From Bryobacterales bacterium (lineage in GTDB: Bacteria > Acidobacteriota > Terriglobia > Bryobacterales > Bryobacteraceae), in the NCBI GenBank assembly GCA_003166865.1, contig PMUP01000052.1:2770-44063 (forward strand): a stretch of 41,294 nucleotides of DNA. Reading direction: 5' to 3'. Position numbers and translations under genes: made by a program. The notes under the pieces were generated by a model. The model was not told where the DNA came from. It searched no databases and saw only the letters and a program-made list of their open reading frames with translations. Of the stretch, positions 7,314 to 16,019 are shown in pieces; position 1 is the stretch's first letter; every line of letters begins with the position of its first letter.

Positions 7314-8891
7314 ATGTACCAGGTCATCGCCAGGAAATACAGGCCGCAAGCGTTTGCGGAGCTGATCGGCCAGGAGCACGTTCGCACCACGATCGAGAAC
7401 GCCATCGCGCAGCGGCGCATCGCGCACGGCTACATTTTTTCGGGCCAGCGCGGGACGGGCAAGACCACGGTGGCGCGCATTTTGGCGCGTTGCCTGAACT
7501 GCATTGAAGGTCCGACGGCGACGCCCTGCGGGGTGTGTGCCAGTTGCCTGGAGATCGCGGGTGGAAATTCGCCGGACGTGATCGAGATCGACGCGGCGTC
7601 CAATCGCGGCATCAACGAAATGCGCGAGCTGCGCGAGAACGTTCGCTACCGGCCGGCGCGCGATCGCTACAAGGTTTTCATCGTCGACGAAGCGCATCAG
7701 ATCACGAGCGAAGCCTTCAATGCGCTGCTCAAGACGCTGGAGGAGCCGCCCGAATGGGCGGTTTTCATCCTGTGCACCACCGAAGCTCACAAGATCCCGA
7801 CCACCATTGCGTCGCGCTGCCAGCAGTTCAGCTTCCGGTCGGTCGATTTCGCTGAGGTAGTCAAGCGCATGGAGGAGATCTGCGGGAAGGAAGGCATTGA
7901 GGCGGATCCCGAGGTTTTGAGCGTGCTGGCGCAGGCCGGCGAAGGCAGCGTTCGCGATTCATTGTCGGCGCTGGATCAGGCCATTGCGTGCTGCGGCGTG
8001 AAGCTGGATGTGGCCGAAGTACGAGGGATGCTCGGGCTGTTCTCGCTGGATTCGCTGGGCGCAGTGACCGACGCGCTGGTGGCCGAGGATTCCCGGCGGA
8101 TGCTCGATCTGGTGATGGAGCTCGAGCGCAATGGACGCAGCCTGCAACATTTCTGCCGCGAGCTGGCGCGCTATTTCCGGAATCTGCTGGTATCGAAGGT
8201 CGCAGGCACTAATACCAGATTGATAGCCGCGTCGTCTCGCGAGCAAGAGCGGCTGGCGGAGGTGGCGCGCGGTTTTTCCGAGGACGATCTTACGCGGTAT
8301 TTGCAACTGACGCTGGATCTGTTCAAGGATTTGCAGTTTTCCTTGCAGCCGCGCCTGCATCTGGAGATTGGTTTATTGCGATTGATCCAGGCCGGGAAGC
8401 TCCAGCCGATCGAAGAGGCTCTTGCCGATCTCGGCGGAAGCGGCGGCCCGAGGCCGGCTCCTCCGCGAAAGACCCCGCCTCCGTCGACGCCACCAGTCAC
8501 GGCCAGTCCCCAATCCCCAACCCCCAATCCCCAATCCGGTCCCTGGCGCGACCAGCTGCACACCGCGCTGCTCGAGGCGGGCATGCAGTTCACCGCCGAC
8601 GCGGTGGAGCATTCGCAAGTGACGGAATCCAACGGCGAACTGCGGTTCGTAACGCCCGAGGAGTTTGGCCTGGCGATGAACGAAAAGGATATTCTGAAAG
8701 TCGTGCAGAAGATTGCCGGCCGCCCCATGCGAATCAAGATCGATCTCGGAAAGCCGGAGACCGCGGCTGCTCCTCTGGCCAAGCCGAAGGACGATGTATC
8801 GGAGCGCGCGCTCGCGCATCCGGAAGTCCGGCGATTTCAGGAGCTGTTCCCGGACGCGCAGGTTCGTGTCGTGCGTAATCTAAAGGAATAA
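7314..8891 (+). CDS. dnaX: DNA polymerase III subunit gamma/tau (525 aa)
   Basis: Clamp-loader ATPase. Residues 44-51 are the Walker A motif (GQRGTGKT). The zinc module is C60, C63, C72, C75 and C78. VDEAHQ near residue 125 is Walker B. Clamp-loader domains II and III follow to about residue 370. A Pro/Ser/Thr-rich linker (about 380-405) then leads to a tau-type C-terminal region. The frame is intact, so a gamma form would need frameshifting, slippage or proteolysis. No Shine-Dalgarno sequence precedes the ATG, 34 nt after the SRP RNA. It is followed by ybaB and recR, a widely conserved order. Confidence 0.97.
   Translation: MYQVIARKYRPQAFAELIGQEHVRTTIENAIAQRRIAHGYIFSGQRGTGKTTVARILARCLNCIEGPTATPCGVCASCLEIAGGNSPDVIEIDAASNRGINEMRELRENVRYRPARDRYKVFIVDEAHQITSEAFNALLKTLEEPPEWAVFILCTTEAHKIPTTIASRCQQFSFRSVDFAEVVKRMEEICGKEGIEADPEVLSVLAQAGEGSVRDSLSALDQAIACCGVKLDVAEVRGMLGLFSLDSLGAVTDALVAEDSRRMLDLVMELERNGRSLQHFCRELARYFRNLLVSKVAGTNTRLIAASSREQERLAEVARGFSEDDLTRYLQLTLDLFKDLQFSLQPRLHLEIGLLRLIQAGKLQPIEEALADLGGSGGPRPAPPRKTPPPSTPPVTASPQSPTPNPQSGPWRDQLHTALLEAGMQFTADAVEHSQVTESNGELRFVTPEEFGLAMNEKDILKVVQKIAGRPMRIKIDLGKPETAAAPLAKPKDDVSERALAHPEVRRFQELFPDAQVRVVRNLKE
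8508..8532 (-). other. Four-tract G-rich motif (potential G-quadruplex) in the dnaX linker
   Basis: The minus (template) strand reads G4-ATT-G5-TT-G4-ATT-G4 from short tandem repeats. On the coding strand they encode the Pro/Ser/Thr/Asn-rich linker between the ATPase domains and the tau tail. The loops are 2-3 nt, well within quadruplex rules. Confidence 0.6.
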
Positions 8892-8901
8892 GGCAGGGCC
8901 T

Positions 8902-9210
8902 ATGAAACTTCCCGGAAACATGCAGGCCATGATGAAGCAGGCCGAGCAGATGCAGAAGAAGATGCAGGAGGAGATCGCGCTGATTCGCGTGGACGCCTCC
9001 GCCGGCGGTGGCATGGTGACGGTGCACATGGACGGCAAGAAGAATGTGACGGCCGTCAAGATCGATCCGGAGGTGGCCGGGGACGTCGAGATGCTGCAGG
9101 ACATGGTGATGGCCGCGTTCAACGAGGCTTCCAAGAAAGTGGACGACGCGACGCAAGAGAAAATGGGCGGACTGCTGGGTGGCCTGGGTTTGCCGCCGGG
9201 GATGTTCTAG
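8902..9210 (+). CDS. ybaB: YbaB/EbfC family nucleoid-associated protein (102 aa)
   Basis: A small DNA-binding dimer. The Met/Gln-rich N-terminal helix ([19 protein letters not shown]) and the following strands with [23 protein letters not shown] are typical. The Gly-rich C-terminus [14 protein letters not shown] is also characteristic. It lies 10 nt after dnaX and 26 nt before recR, so it belongs to the dnaX-ybaB-recR unit. A role in nucleoid organisation and possibly recombination is known for the family. Confidence 0.95.
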   Translation: MKLPGNMQAMMKQAEQMQKKMQEEIALIRVDASAGGGMVTVHMDGKKNVTAVKIDPEVAGDVEMLQDMVMAAFNEASKKVDDATQEKMGGLLGGLGLPPGMF

Positions 9211-9236
9211 CCGCCGTCTTCTCGAGACACCACCCG

Positions 9237-9836
9237 ATGCCAGATTTCGCCGAACCACTCGCGCGTCTGATTCAGGAGTTCAAGCGACTGCCTGGCATCG
9301 GACAAAAATCGGCGCAGCGGCTAGCCTTTCATGTGTTGCGCAACCCGCGCGAAGAGGCCGAGCGGCTGGCGCAAGCGCTGGTGGACGTGAAAGACAAGCT
9401 GGGGATTTGCGTCGTCTGCAACAACATCAGCGATGGCGAGGTGTGCAATTATTGCCGCGATCCGCATCGCGACCATTCCGTGATTTGCGTGGTGGAGGAG
9501 CCGCACAATGTGCTGCCCATCGAGACCACGCGCCAGTTCGCGGGCGTCTATCACGTGCTGCACGGCGCGATTTCGCCGCTGCGGGGCATTGGGCCGGAAC
9601 AGTTGCGGATCGCGAATTTGGTCGAGCGGATGCAGTCGGAGGAGGTCAAGGAGTTGATCGTCGCGACCAATCCGACGGTGGAAGGCGAAGCGACGGCGGC
9701 CTATCTGTCGCGTCTGGTGAAGCCGCTGGGCGTGAAGGTGACGCGGATCGCGATGGGGATCCCGGTGGGAAGCGACTTAGAATTCGCGGATGAAGTGACG
9801 ATGGGGAAATCGCTGGAGAACCGGCGGGAGATGTAG
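9237..9836 (+). CDS. recR: Recombination mediator protein RecR (199 aa)
   Basis: Acts with RecO and RecF to load RecA on gapped DNA. A helix-hairpin-helix lies at residues 10-40 ([18 protein letters not shown]). The zinc finger comprises C57, C60, C69 and C72, which read as [23 protein letters not shown] domain follows with [14 protein letters not shown], and the [19 protein letters not shown] stretch is conserved. The length is standard. It is the last gene of the dnaX unit and converges on mtaB. Confidence 0.97.
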   Translation: MPDFAEPLARLIQEFKRLPGIGQKSAQRLAFHVLRNPREEAERLAQALVDVKDKLGICVVCNNISDGEVCNYCRDPHRDHSVICVVEEPHNVLPIETTRQFAGVYHVLHGAISPLRGIGPEQLRIANLVERMQSEEVKELIVATNPTVEGEATAAYLSRLVKPLGVKVTRIAMGIPVGSDLEFADEVTMGKSLENRREM

Positions 9837-9867
9837 GGGTGGTGGGTTGTGGGTGGTGCGGTGTGGG
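9836..9867 (+). other. G-rich stretch after recR, possible G-quadruplex
   Basis: Beginning at the last base of the recR stop codon are four G-tracts of 3-4 bases (GGGGTGGTGGGTTGTGGG, then GGG at 9865-9867). The last loop is long (11 nt). It occupies nearly all of the 43-bp gap between convergent recR and mtaB. No classical terminator hairpin is visible there. Confidence 0.4.
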
Positions 9868-9879
9868 ACAGAGCGGCGT

Positions 9880-11193
9880 CTATAGCACGGTCAGTGCGTT
9901 GTGCTCGCGCAGGCCGCCGCTGGTGACGGAGCCGATCTTCACGTCAACGAGCTGATTCGTAGCGCGCGGCGTGGCCAGCTCCACCTTCAGAAAATTGTCC
10001 GAGAGGGCGCCTTCGGTGAGCGTCACAACCGAGAGAGTCCGGCCCAGCATACGGCGGCGGAATTCGAGATTCTTCTTCGCGGCTAGCTCGCGCAGGATCC
10101 GGTTGCGTTCGCGGCGCACCTCCATGGGTACTTGATCGGCGCACGCCGCCGGTGTTCCCGGCCTTTCCGAATAGGTGAACACGTGCAGGTAGGTGAACGG
10201 CAGGCTCGCAATGAACGCACGGCTCTCTTCGAATTCGCTGTCGGTCTCTCCGGGAAAACCGGTCATCACATCAGCTCCGATAGCTGCGTCCGGCATCCAG
10301 GTACGGGCCTTCGAGATGCGATCTTCATAATGCCGCGGCCGATATTTGCGATGCATGCGCCGCAGCACGCGATCCGATCCCGATTGCAAGGGCGCGTGCA
10401 CGTGTTTGGCGATACGCGGTGACGAAGCGACAAGATCTAGCAAATCGTCGCTCCAATCCATCGGCTCGATGGAACTGAGGCGCAGGCGCTGGATTGGGGT
10501 CTCATCCAAAAGTCGCCGGATGAGATCGGCCAGCCGGGTTATACTGCCAGGCTGGCTGCCCGGCTCGCGGCCCCAGCGGCCGAGATTGATCCCGCTTAGC
10601 ACCACTTCGCGATAGCGCGCGGCGAGATTGCGCACTTGTCCGACAACCTGATCGGTGGGCGCGCTGCGGCTGCGTCCACGCACGAATGGAATGATGCAGA
10701 ACGAGCAGCGGTTGTTGCAGCCATCCTGGATTTTGAGGTTGGGACGCGTGCGATCGCCCGCGGCGTCTTCCACCGGCGCCGAGAGAAAATCGTGCTGGGC
10801 GAAAATGTCGCCGACGTGGATTTGGCCGTGATAGGGGGCATCACATTCGGCAGCGGCTCCGGTGACAATTTCTGGAATTTGAACCTTGTGCGAATTTCCC
10901 ACCACCCAGTGCACGCCTGGCAACACCGCCAACTCTTCGGGTGCGCGTTGAGCGTAGCAACCAGTCACGAGAATGCGCGCGGCGGGATTTTCGCGATGCA
11001 CACGATGGATAGCCTTGCGCACGTCGTCATCAGCCGCGGCAGTGACGGTGCAAGTGTTCAGCACCACGAGTTGGGCATCGGACGTATTCGCGGCGGCGGT
11101 CAGCCCTTGAGCCAACAGCGCCGATTGGAGTGCCGCGCCATCGGCTTGCGACGCCCTGCATCCGAAATTGTGGACGTGGAAGCTCGACACCAC
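9880..11193 (-). CDS. mtaB: tRNA t6A37 methylthiotransferase MtaB (437 aa)
   Basis: A radical-SAM enzyme converting t6A to ms2t6A at position 37 of ANN-decoding tRNAs. The N-terminal MTTase domain has the three cluster cysteines C12, C48 and C79. The radical-SAM motif is C159-x3-C163-x2-C166 (DGCNNRCSFC). A C-terminal TRAM-like region ends the protein. Features such as FGCRASQADG and NTCTVTAAAD fit MtaB rather than MiaB or RimO. The start is a GTG at 11193 (GTGGTG tandem; either is possible). It follows the MBOAT gene by 44 bp on the same strand. tsaB, needed to make its t6A substrate, is 8 kb away. Confidence 0.92.
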   Translation of the reverse strand: MVSSFHVHNFGCRASQADGAALQSALLAQGLTAAANTSDAQLVVLNTCTVTAAADDDVRKAIHRVHRENPAARILVTGCYAQRAPEELAVLPGVHWVVGNSHKVQIPEIVTGAAAECDAPYHGQIHVGDIFAQHDFLSAPVEDAAGDRTRPNLKIQDGCNNRCSFCIIPFVRGRSRSAPTDQVVGQVRNLAARYREVVLSGINLGRWGREPGSQPGSITRLADLIRRLLDETPIQRLRLSSIEPMDWSDDLLDLVASSPRIAKHVHAPLQSGSDRVLRRMHRKYRPRHYEDRISKARTWMPDAAIGADVMTGFPGETDSEFEESRAFIASLPFTYLHVFTYSERPGTPAACADQVPMEVRRERNRILRELAAKKNLEFRRRMLGRTLSVVTLTEGALSDNFLKVELATPRATNQLVDVKIGSVTSGGLREHNALTVL

Positions 11194-11237
11194 CTAATTT
11201 TAGCAGCCGGGCCGCGGCGCTGATTCTACCAGCCAAC

Positions 11238-12635
11238 CTAGAATTGGAAGTACACGAACGGCACGGCGACTTCGGTGTAACCGATGAGTTCCACCGAGAG
11301 CAACAGGATCGCGCAGACAGCACCATACGCCCAGGCCGGGCCGAGCGCGATTTTCTCGAACCACTCCTTCTTCTCCTCGAATAGCGCCAGCAGCAGCGTG
11401 ATCAGAACCAGGCCCTTCTGCCATCTGAGTATCGTTTGGTGTCCGTGCGGCACAAAGAACATCTGGCGCAGGACATAGAGGCTGTCATGGAACGTGGCGG
11501 CGCGGAAGAATACCCAGCCGATCATAACCAAGCCGAAGGTGATCACGGCTTGCAGTGGATAAAAGATTGTCCAGCCACTTCCTTCGGGCGCATTCTTGCG
11601 CCGGAACATACGCTCGATACTCAGAAGCGCGCCATGATAGCCGCCCCACACGATAAAGTTCCAACTCGCTCCGTGCCACATGCCGCCCAGCAGCATGGTG
11701 AGCATCAGATTGCGGTAGGTCTGGAGCCGGCCGTGGCGATTCCCGCCCAGCGGGATGTAAAGGTAATCGCGCAGCCAGCGTGACAGCGAGATGTGCCAGC
11801 GATGCCAGAAATCGGTGATGCTGGAGGCGAGATACGGCCGCCGGAAATTCACCGGGAAGTGAAAGCCCAGCAGTTTCGCCATGCCGATGGCCATATCGGT
11901 GTAGCCGGAAAAATCAAAGTAGATTTGGATGCCGAACGCGATCGTGGCGGACCAGGCGGGCACCATGCCCGGATGTTTGGAGACGTCCTGGAAGTAGCCG
12001 TTGGCGATTTGGGCGAACTGATCGGCCATCACCATCTTCTTGGCCAGGCCGAGCAGCAACAGCAGCAGACCGCGCAAGATGTCGTCGGAAGACGGGCGCT
12101 TCCAATGATAGAGGTCGCCAAAGAATTCGCGCGCGCGGACGATCGGGCCGGCCACCAGCTGCGGGAAGAACGAAATATACAGCGCGTAGTCGATTGGATT
12201 GGTGATCGGCTCCTGCTCATTGCGATAGACGTCGATCACGTAGGACATGCTCTGGAACGTGTGGAAGCTGATGCCGAGCGGAAGAATGATGCTCAGCGCG
12301 AACGCGTCCGAAGGCTTGTGAAGCAAATGCGCGATGTTGGCGGCGAAGAAATTGTAGTACTTGAAGAAACCGAGCAGCCCGAGATTGGCGGCGAGACTGA
12401 TCACCAGCGCGGCCTTGCGTGAGTGCGGCGAGCGTGTTCGGGCGATCCAGCGCGCCGCAGTGTAGTCGATGGCGGTGAGCGACAGCAGCAGCAGGATGAA
12501 CTTCGGAATGAAGCTCATATAGAAGAAATAGCTGGCCGCGAGAAGAATGTATTTCCTCAATGCGCGCGGCGCTGTGTAGAACAGGATCAGAACGATGGCG
12601 AGGAAGGCGAAGAACTGCGGCGTGTTGAACAGCAT
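11238..12635 (-). CDS. MBOAT-family membrane O-acyltransferase, AlgI-like (465 aa)
   Basis: A multi-pass membrane protein of about 10-12 segments. Conserved MBOAT stretches are IILPLGISFHTFQSMSYVID, FFPQLVAGPIVRA, FGIQIYFDFSGYTDMAIG, FWHRWHISLSRWLRDYLYIP and LGGMWHGASWNF. The last contains the catalytic His. Members carry acyl groups across the membrane to alginate, teichoic acid or other polysaccharides. The gene starts 3 nt after the stop of the SGNH-type partner (12639-13784), the usual two-gene arrangement. The acceptor polymer is not identified. Confidence 0.93.
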   Translation of the reverse strand: MLFNTPQFFAFLAIVLILFYTAPRALRKYILLAASYFFYMSFIPKFILLLLSLTAIDYTAARWIARTRSPHSRKAALVISLAANLGLLGFFKYYNFFAANIAHLLHKPSDAFALSIILPLGISFHTFQSMSYVIDVYRNEQEPITNPIDYALYISFFPQLVAGPIVRAREFFGDLYHWKRPSSDDILRGLLLLLLGLAKKMVMADQFAQIANGYFQDVSKHPGMVPAWSATIAFGIQIYFDFSGYTDMAIGMAKLLGFHFPVNFRRPYLASSITDFWHRWHISLSRWLRDYLYIPLGGNRHGRLQTYRNLMLTMLLGGMWHGASWNFIVWGGYHGALLSIERMFRRKNAPEGSGWTIFYPLQAVITFGLVMIGWVFFRAATFHDSLYVLRQMFFVPHGHQTILRWQKGLVLITLLLALFEEKKEWFEKIALGPAWAYGAVCAILLLSVELIGYTEVAVPFVYFQF

Positions 12636-12638
12636 GAG

Positions 12639-13784
12639 TTACGACTTCGGTGGACCCAGCACGCGGCGCACTTCGGTGGCGAGAAGGCGCGAGAAAGCAT
12701 TCAACCCCGAGCGGTTCAAGTGCCACGCATCCCAGAAGAGGTCGGGATGCTCGAGTTGATCGAATAAATGTTCGTCCAACACAATCACGTCCGGTTCGGA
12801 AGCGATCTGGCGGATGGCGCTGTTCAGCTTGGGCGCGGGATCGGGCGGGGAAGTTGGGGCGCGCGGCACCCGCATAAAAATGAGCTTGGTGCCCGAGCCG
12901 CGGTAATACGCGATGATTTTGCCGTACCAATACCGCAGATAGGCGGTCTCGCGGCCCTCATCGGGTGGCAGGGTTGGAAACAGCATGTCCTCGATCTGCG
13001 CTCGCTTGCCTTCGGGAACGCGGTCCGGGAACTGCATCGTCCTACCCCGCCAGTCGATCCGTAGTCCCTCAAGATTCTCGTCGACGCCACCGTAGCCGTA
13101 ATACCAGCCGGCGGAATCGCTATCGACGTAGCGCGCCTTGGCGATCCGCGCCAGCGGGTGATCGAGAAACCCAAGAAAATCGCGCTTATACACGAAACCC
13201 TTGAGGACAATTCCACGAAACGTCACCCATTGAAGCTTCCGGCTTTGATAGCTCCAAGGAAAATCCGACAGATCCCGCAACGCCAGCCGCACCAGGAGGT
13301 AGTGCAGATCGGCTTCGCGCTCCGTGTGATAGTCGTATGTGTCGGGCTCGTTGAAATCGTCGGTTGGAATCACGATCGCGGCGTAGGTGCGGGCGGTGGG
13401 ATCAACAGCGCGCAACGCGTAATACCAAATGCGCGGCGTGGTTCCGCCCAAACCGATGCTGGCGAAGGTGTAGCCGATTCCGGGCATGTCTTGATTCACT
13501 ATCCGGGGCAGAAGCGCCATGCGGGAATGGCCCACCGCGAGCACCTGATTGCGGTTGTGCTTCGGCCGGCGAATCTCGTTGCGCAACTGCACCTCCATCT
13601 CGCCGGTGGTTGACTCGGGCTCGATGATGGAGGAATACAGTCCCGTGTGAAAGAGAATGCCTTCCAGCGCAGCGAAGCAGAGAATCGCTGCGAGCACGCG
13701 AGGCCAAATCCTGCGAGTTGGGACGGTCGGGACCGGCGGCTGCTCAGTGTTTGAGGCGAGTTCTGTCGGAGTATTTTCCGCCAA
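12639..13784 (-). CDS. Membrane-anchored SGNH-type partner of the MBOAT acyltransferase (about 381 aa)
   Basis: A transmembrane segment lies near residues 30-50 (PRVLAAILCFAALEGILFH), and the rest is extracytoplasmic. VLAVGHSRMALLP carries the SGNH block I serine (GHSR variant). WDAWHLNRSG near the C-terminus supplies the Asp-x-x-His pair. Such proteins (AlgJ/AlgX or DltD-like) transfer the acyl group from the MBOAT channel to the polymer. The start is uncertain: the open frame reaches 14042 but has no good ATG there and would overlap the opposite gene. I use the TTG at 13784, with no clear ribosome binding site. Confidence 0.75.
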   Translation of the reverse strand: MAENTPTELASNTEQPPVPTVPTRRIWPRVLAAILCFAALEGILFHTGLYSSIIEPESTTGEMEVQLRNEIRRPKHNRNQVLAVGHSRMALLPRIVNQDMPGIGYTFASIGLGGTTPRIWYYALRAVDPTARTYAAIVIPTDDFNEPDTYDYHTEREADLHYLLVRLALRDLSDFPWSYQSRKLQWVTFRGIVLKGFVYKRDFLGFLDHPLARIAKARYVDSDSAGWYYGYGGVDENLEGLRIDWRGRTMQFPDRVPEGKRAQIEDMLFPTLPPDEGRETAYLRYWYGKIIAYYRGSGTKLIFMRVPRAPTSPPDPAPKLNSAIRQIASEPDVIVLDEHLFDQLEHPDLFWDAWHLNRSGLNAFSRLLATEVRRVLGPPKS

Positions 13785-13791
13785 ACCATCT

Positions 13792-13817
13792 AGTATAGCG
13801 ATCTGCCAGTATAGCGA
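13792..13817. repeat. Two direct copies of AGTATAGCGA, 16 bp apart
   Basis: Copies at 13792-13801 and 13808-13817 lie between divergent genes. On the minus strand each contains TATACT, a good -10 hexamer. The one at 13813-13808 has a weak -35 (TTACCG) 17 bp upstream. They could be tandem promoters or an operator for the SGNH-MBOAT pair. Confidence 0.35.
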
Positions 13818-13931
13818 GCCAATGCTGTGCCGGTAATGTTGGTGCGTCGTGTCGGTTGGACACACTTCCTTTTGCCGAATTGGGGAAAAGTCTGCGCAGC
13901 AGTGTGGCAACTGCCGTGCTTGGTCGATGGC

Positions 13932-16019
13932 ATGCATCCCGGGCGTCGATTCAGTTGGAATGTTGTTATATGGATTGCCCTGGCTGGATGCGCGGGTGCT
14001 CAAACGTCCAGCTCGACACAGCCGTGGGCAGCCACTGGCCAATGGTCCAATCCGGTCACGCAGGGTACGCTGACGGGACCGCTGGCGGTCGACTCGATCG
14101 GCGATCTGGTGGTCGCCAATAGTCTGGTGGGTTTCAGCGCCCCCAGCAAAGTCTTTGGAAGCACTTCCTCGGGCTTTAACTATGTGTCCAGGATGAACGC
14201 ATCCGGCGACTCTGTGTTCGGAGTCCAGATTGCGGGGATTTATCTTACCGATGCCATCGCCCTCGATAGCTTTGGAAACGTCCTGATCGCGGGCTACGGG
14301 CCTGGGGGACTGCCTGTGACGCCGAATGCCTACAGATCATCTCCATCTGGCCCGATTCCCACATTCGCATGCAAGCTGAATGGCGCCGATGGTACGCCCG
14401 CATTCTGTACGTACTTGAATTCGGATCAGATCAGTATCGCCGGTATTGGAGCCGACGCCAACGGAAACGTTTACATTTTGGCGATTGACCTAATGCAATC
14501 GATTGTGACCACGCCCGGAGCGCTTTCACTTGGCAGCCGTGACGTGGTTTTGTTGAAGCTGGATCCCACCGGACAGACGCTGCTGTATGCGGCCGCGTTC
14601 GGTGGGAACGGAGTGGAAGGCGTCCTCAACTTGTCAGTGGATGGGGATGGAAACGCTTATATCATGGGCGGCACCAGCTCCACGAATTTCCCTGGCGCCG
14701 CCAATGGCGCCATCCCCACGCCCAGTGGATCGTTCATTGCGAAGGTGGACCCGACCGGGTCGAAGATCCTCTACGCGTCCTACGGGCGTGCGGGGGAGAA
14801 TCCCTGGGCCCTCAATGTGGATCAGTCGGGTGCGGCTTATGTCTCCGGAGCAACGAGCTCGGGCGATCTTTATGCGCGGAAATACACTCCAGCCGGTACG
14901 GCCGTGTCGTATGAAACCGTGCTGGCGGGATCGGAGGGCAACGTCCAGGGAGCGGCTGTCGATAGCACTGGCGTTCTAACCATGGTCGGGAATGCGTTGT
15001 CATTTGCGTTCCCACAGCATCTTTCGGTCGAGCCCTGCCCGGCGTTGAACGAACCGTATCCGGCGAACGTTCCGGGCAACTACATGGTCCGGCTAGCAGC
15101 GGACGGCAGCGTTCTTCAGTCCACTTTCTTTCCCGCTCAATTGGTCTATACGCCGCCCACGGGGAGTTCCATTCTCTCGACACAGCCCAACAGCGGAGTG
15201 CTGGCCGTCCTCACAGGCCCTCCCACTGGCATCGGAGTGCTTCAACTGGGCCCCGATTTGGCTCTGCTGCCCTCCGCGGGCCTCGGTTGCATATTTAACG
15301 GCGCTTCATTCATTCCCGGCAGCATCGCGCCAGGTGAGATCGTCAGCATCTTTGGAAATGGCCTGGGGCCGGTCACTGCGCAGTCCTGGACGTTGGGACC
15401 GAGTGACCGCGTCGGGACCATGCTGGCCGGAGTCCAGGTGACTTTCGACGGCACGCCTGCGCCGCTCCTCTATGTTCAGGATACGCAGATCAATGCGATC
15501 ACGCCCTGGGAGTTGGCGGGCAAATCGACTACGGAGATGTGCGTGCTTTATAACGGAAGCAAGCAGTGCGAGATGCCATCTGTTGGCGGGGCTGCGCCCG
15601 GAGTATTCATTACGGGCCAAGATAGCGCGATTGCGGTGAATCAGGACGGAACGTTGAACTCGAGTACAAACCCCGCGCAGGTCGGCTCCATCGTTACTTT
15701 ATACGTGACCGGCTTGGGCGCCATTTCGCCCGCTCCCGCCGACGGCGCGATGGTGCAGTTCCCGCTCCCGGCTCTAGCAAATCCGGTTCAGGTGGCTTTT
15801 GCGAATGCCGGCGTTCATGCTCCGGCCATACCGCCGGCCGAGTTGTTGTACGCAGGGCCCGCACCGCTGGAGGTGGGCGGCATGTTCCAAATCAATGTGC
15901 GGATTCCGGAAGGCACCACTGGCGAATTTGCGATTCTTAGCCAGTATCCGGATGGCCGTACTTATTACTGCACAGCCGTGCTCGCCGTCACGCCACAGCC
16001 TGCTAGCGCTTCAAAGTAG
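13932..16019 (+). CDS. Secreted beta-propeller-like protein with TIGR03437-type C-terminal domain (695 aa)
   Basis: The start at 13932 gives a signal peptide (RR, WNVVIWIALAGCAGAQ). Residues ~25-470 hold SBBP-type repeats seen as D..GN.Y..G..SS.NFP and LDPTG..L.YA. The C-terminal ~200 residues begin IFNGASFIPGSIAPGEIVSI and contain GVQVTFDGTPAPLLYVQ, NAITPW and G.GAISPAPADG, as in the TIGR03437 family expanded in Solibacter. Such proteins are extracellular; no function is established. The frame opens at 13827, but that part overlaps the divergent gene and has no signal sequence. Its end overlaps the convergent ndh gene by 17 bp. Confidence 0.88.
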   Translation: MHPGRRFSWNVVIWIALAGCAGAQTSSSTQPWAATGQWSNPVTQGTLTGPLAVDSIGDLVVANSLVGFSAPSKVFGSTSSGFNYVSRMNASGDSVFGVQIAGIYLTDAIALDSFGNVLIAGYGPGGLPVTPNAYRSSPSGPIPTFACKLNGADGTPAFCTYLNSDQISIAGIGADANGNVYILAIDLMQSIVTTPGALSLGSRDVVLLKLDPTGQTLLYAAAFGGNGVEGVLNLSVDGDGNAYIMGGTSSTNFPGAANGAIPTPSGSFIAKVDPTGSKILYASYGRAGENPWALNVDQSGAAYVSGATSSGDLYARKYTPAGTAVSYETVLAGSEGNVQGAAVDSTGVLTMVGNALSFAFPQHLSVEPCPALNEPYPANVPGNYMVRLAADGSVLQSTFFPAQLVYTPPTGSSILSTQPNSGVLAVLTGPPTGIGVLQLGPDLALLPSAGLGCIFNGASFIPGSIAPGEIVSIFGNGLGPVTAQSWTLGPSDRVGTMLAGVQVTFDGTPAPLLYVQDTQINAITPWELAGKSTTEMCVLYNGSKQCEMPSVGGAAPGVFITGQDSAIAVNQDGTLNSSTNPAQVGSIVTLYVTGLGAISPAPADGAMVQFPLPALANPVQVAFANAGVHAPAIPPAELLYAGPAPLEVGGMFQINVRIPEGTTGEFAILSQYPDGRTYYCTAVLAVTPQPASASK

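Noticed and set aside
7050-7790. 246-residue minus-strand frame across the SRP RNA and dnaX
   Set aside because: Covers a conserved RNA gene and dnaX, with shadow composition.
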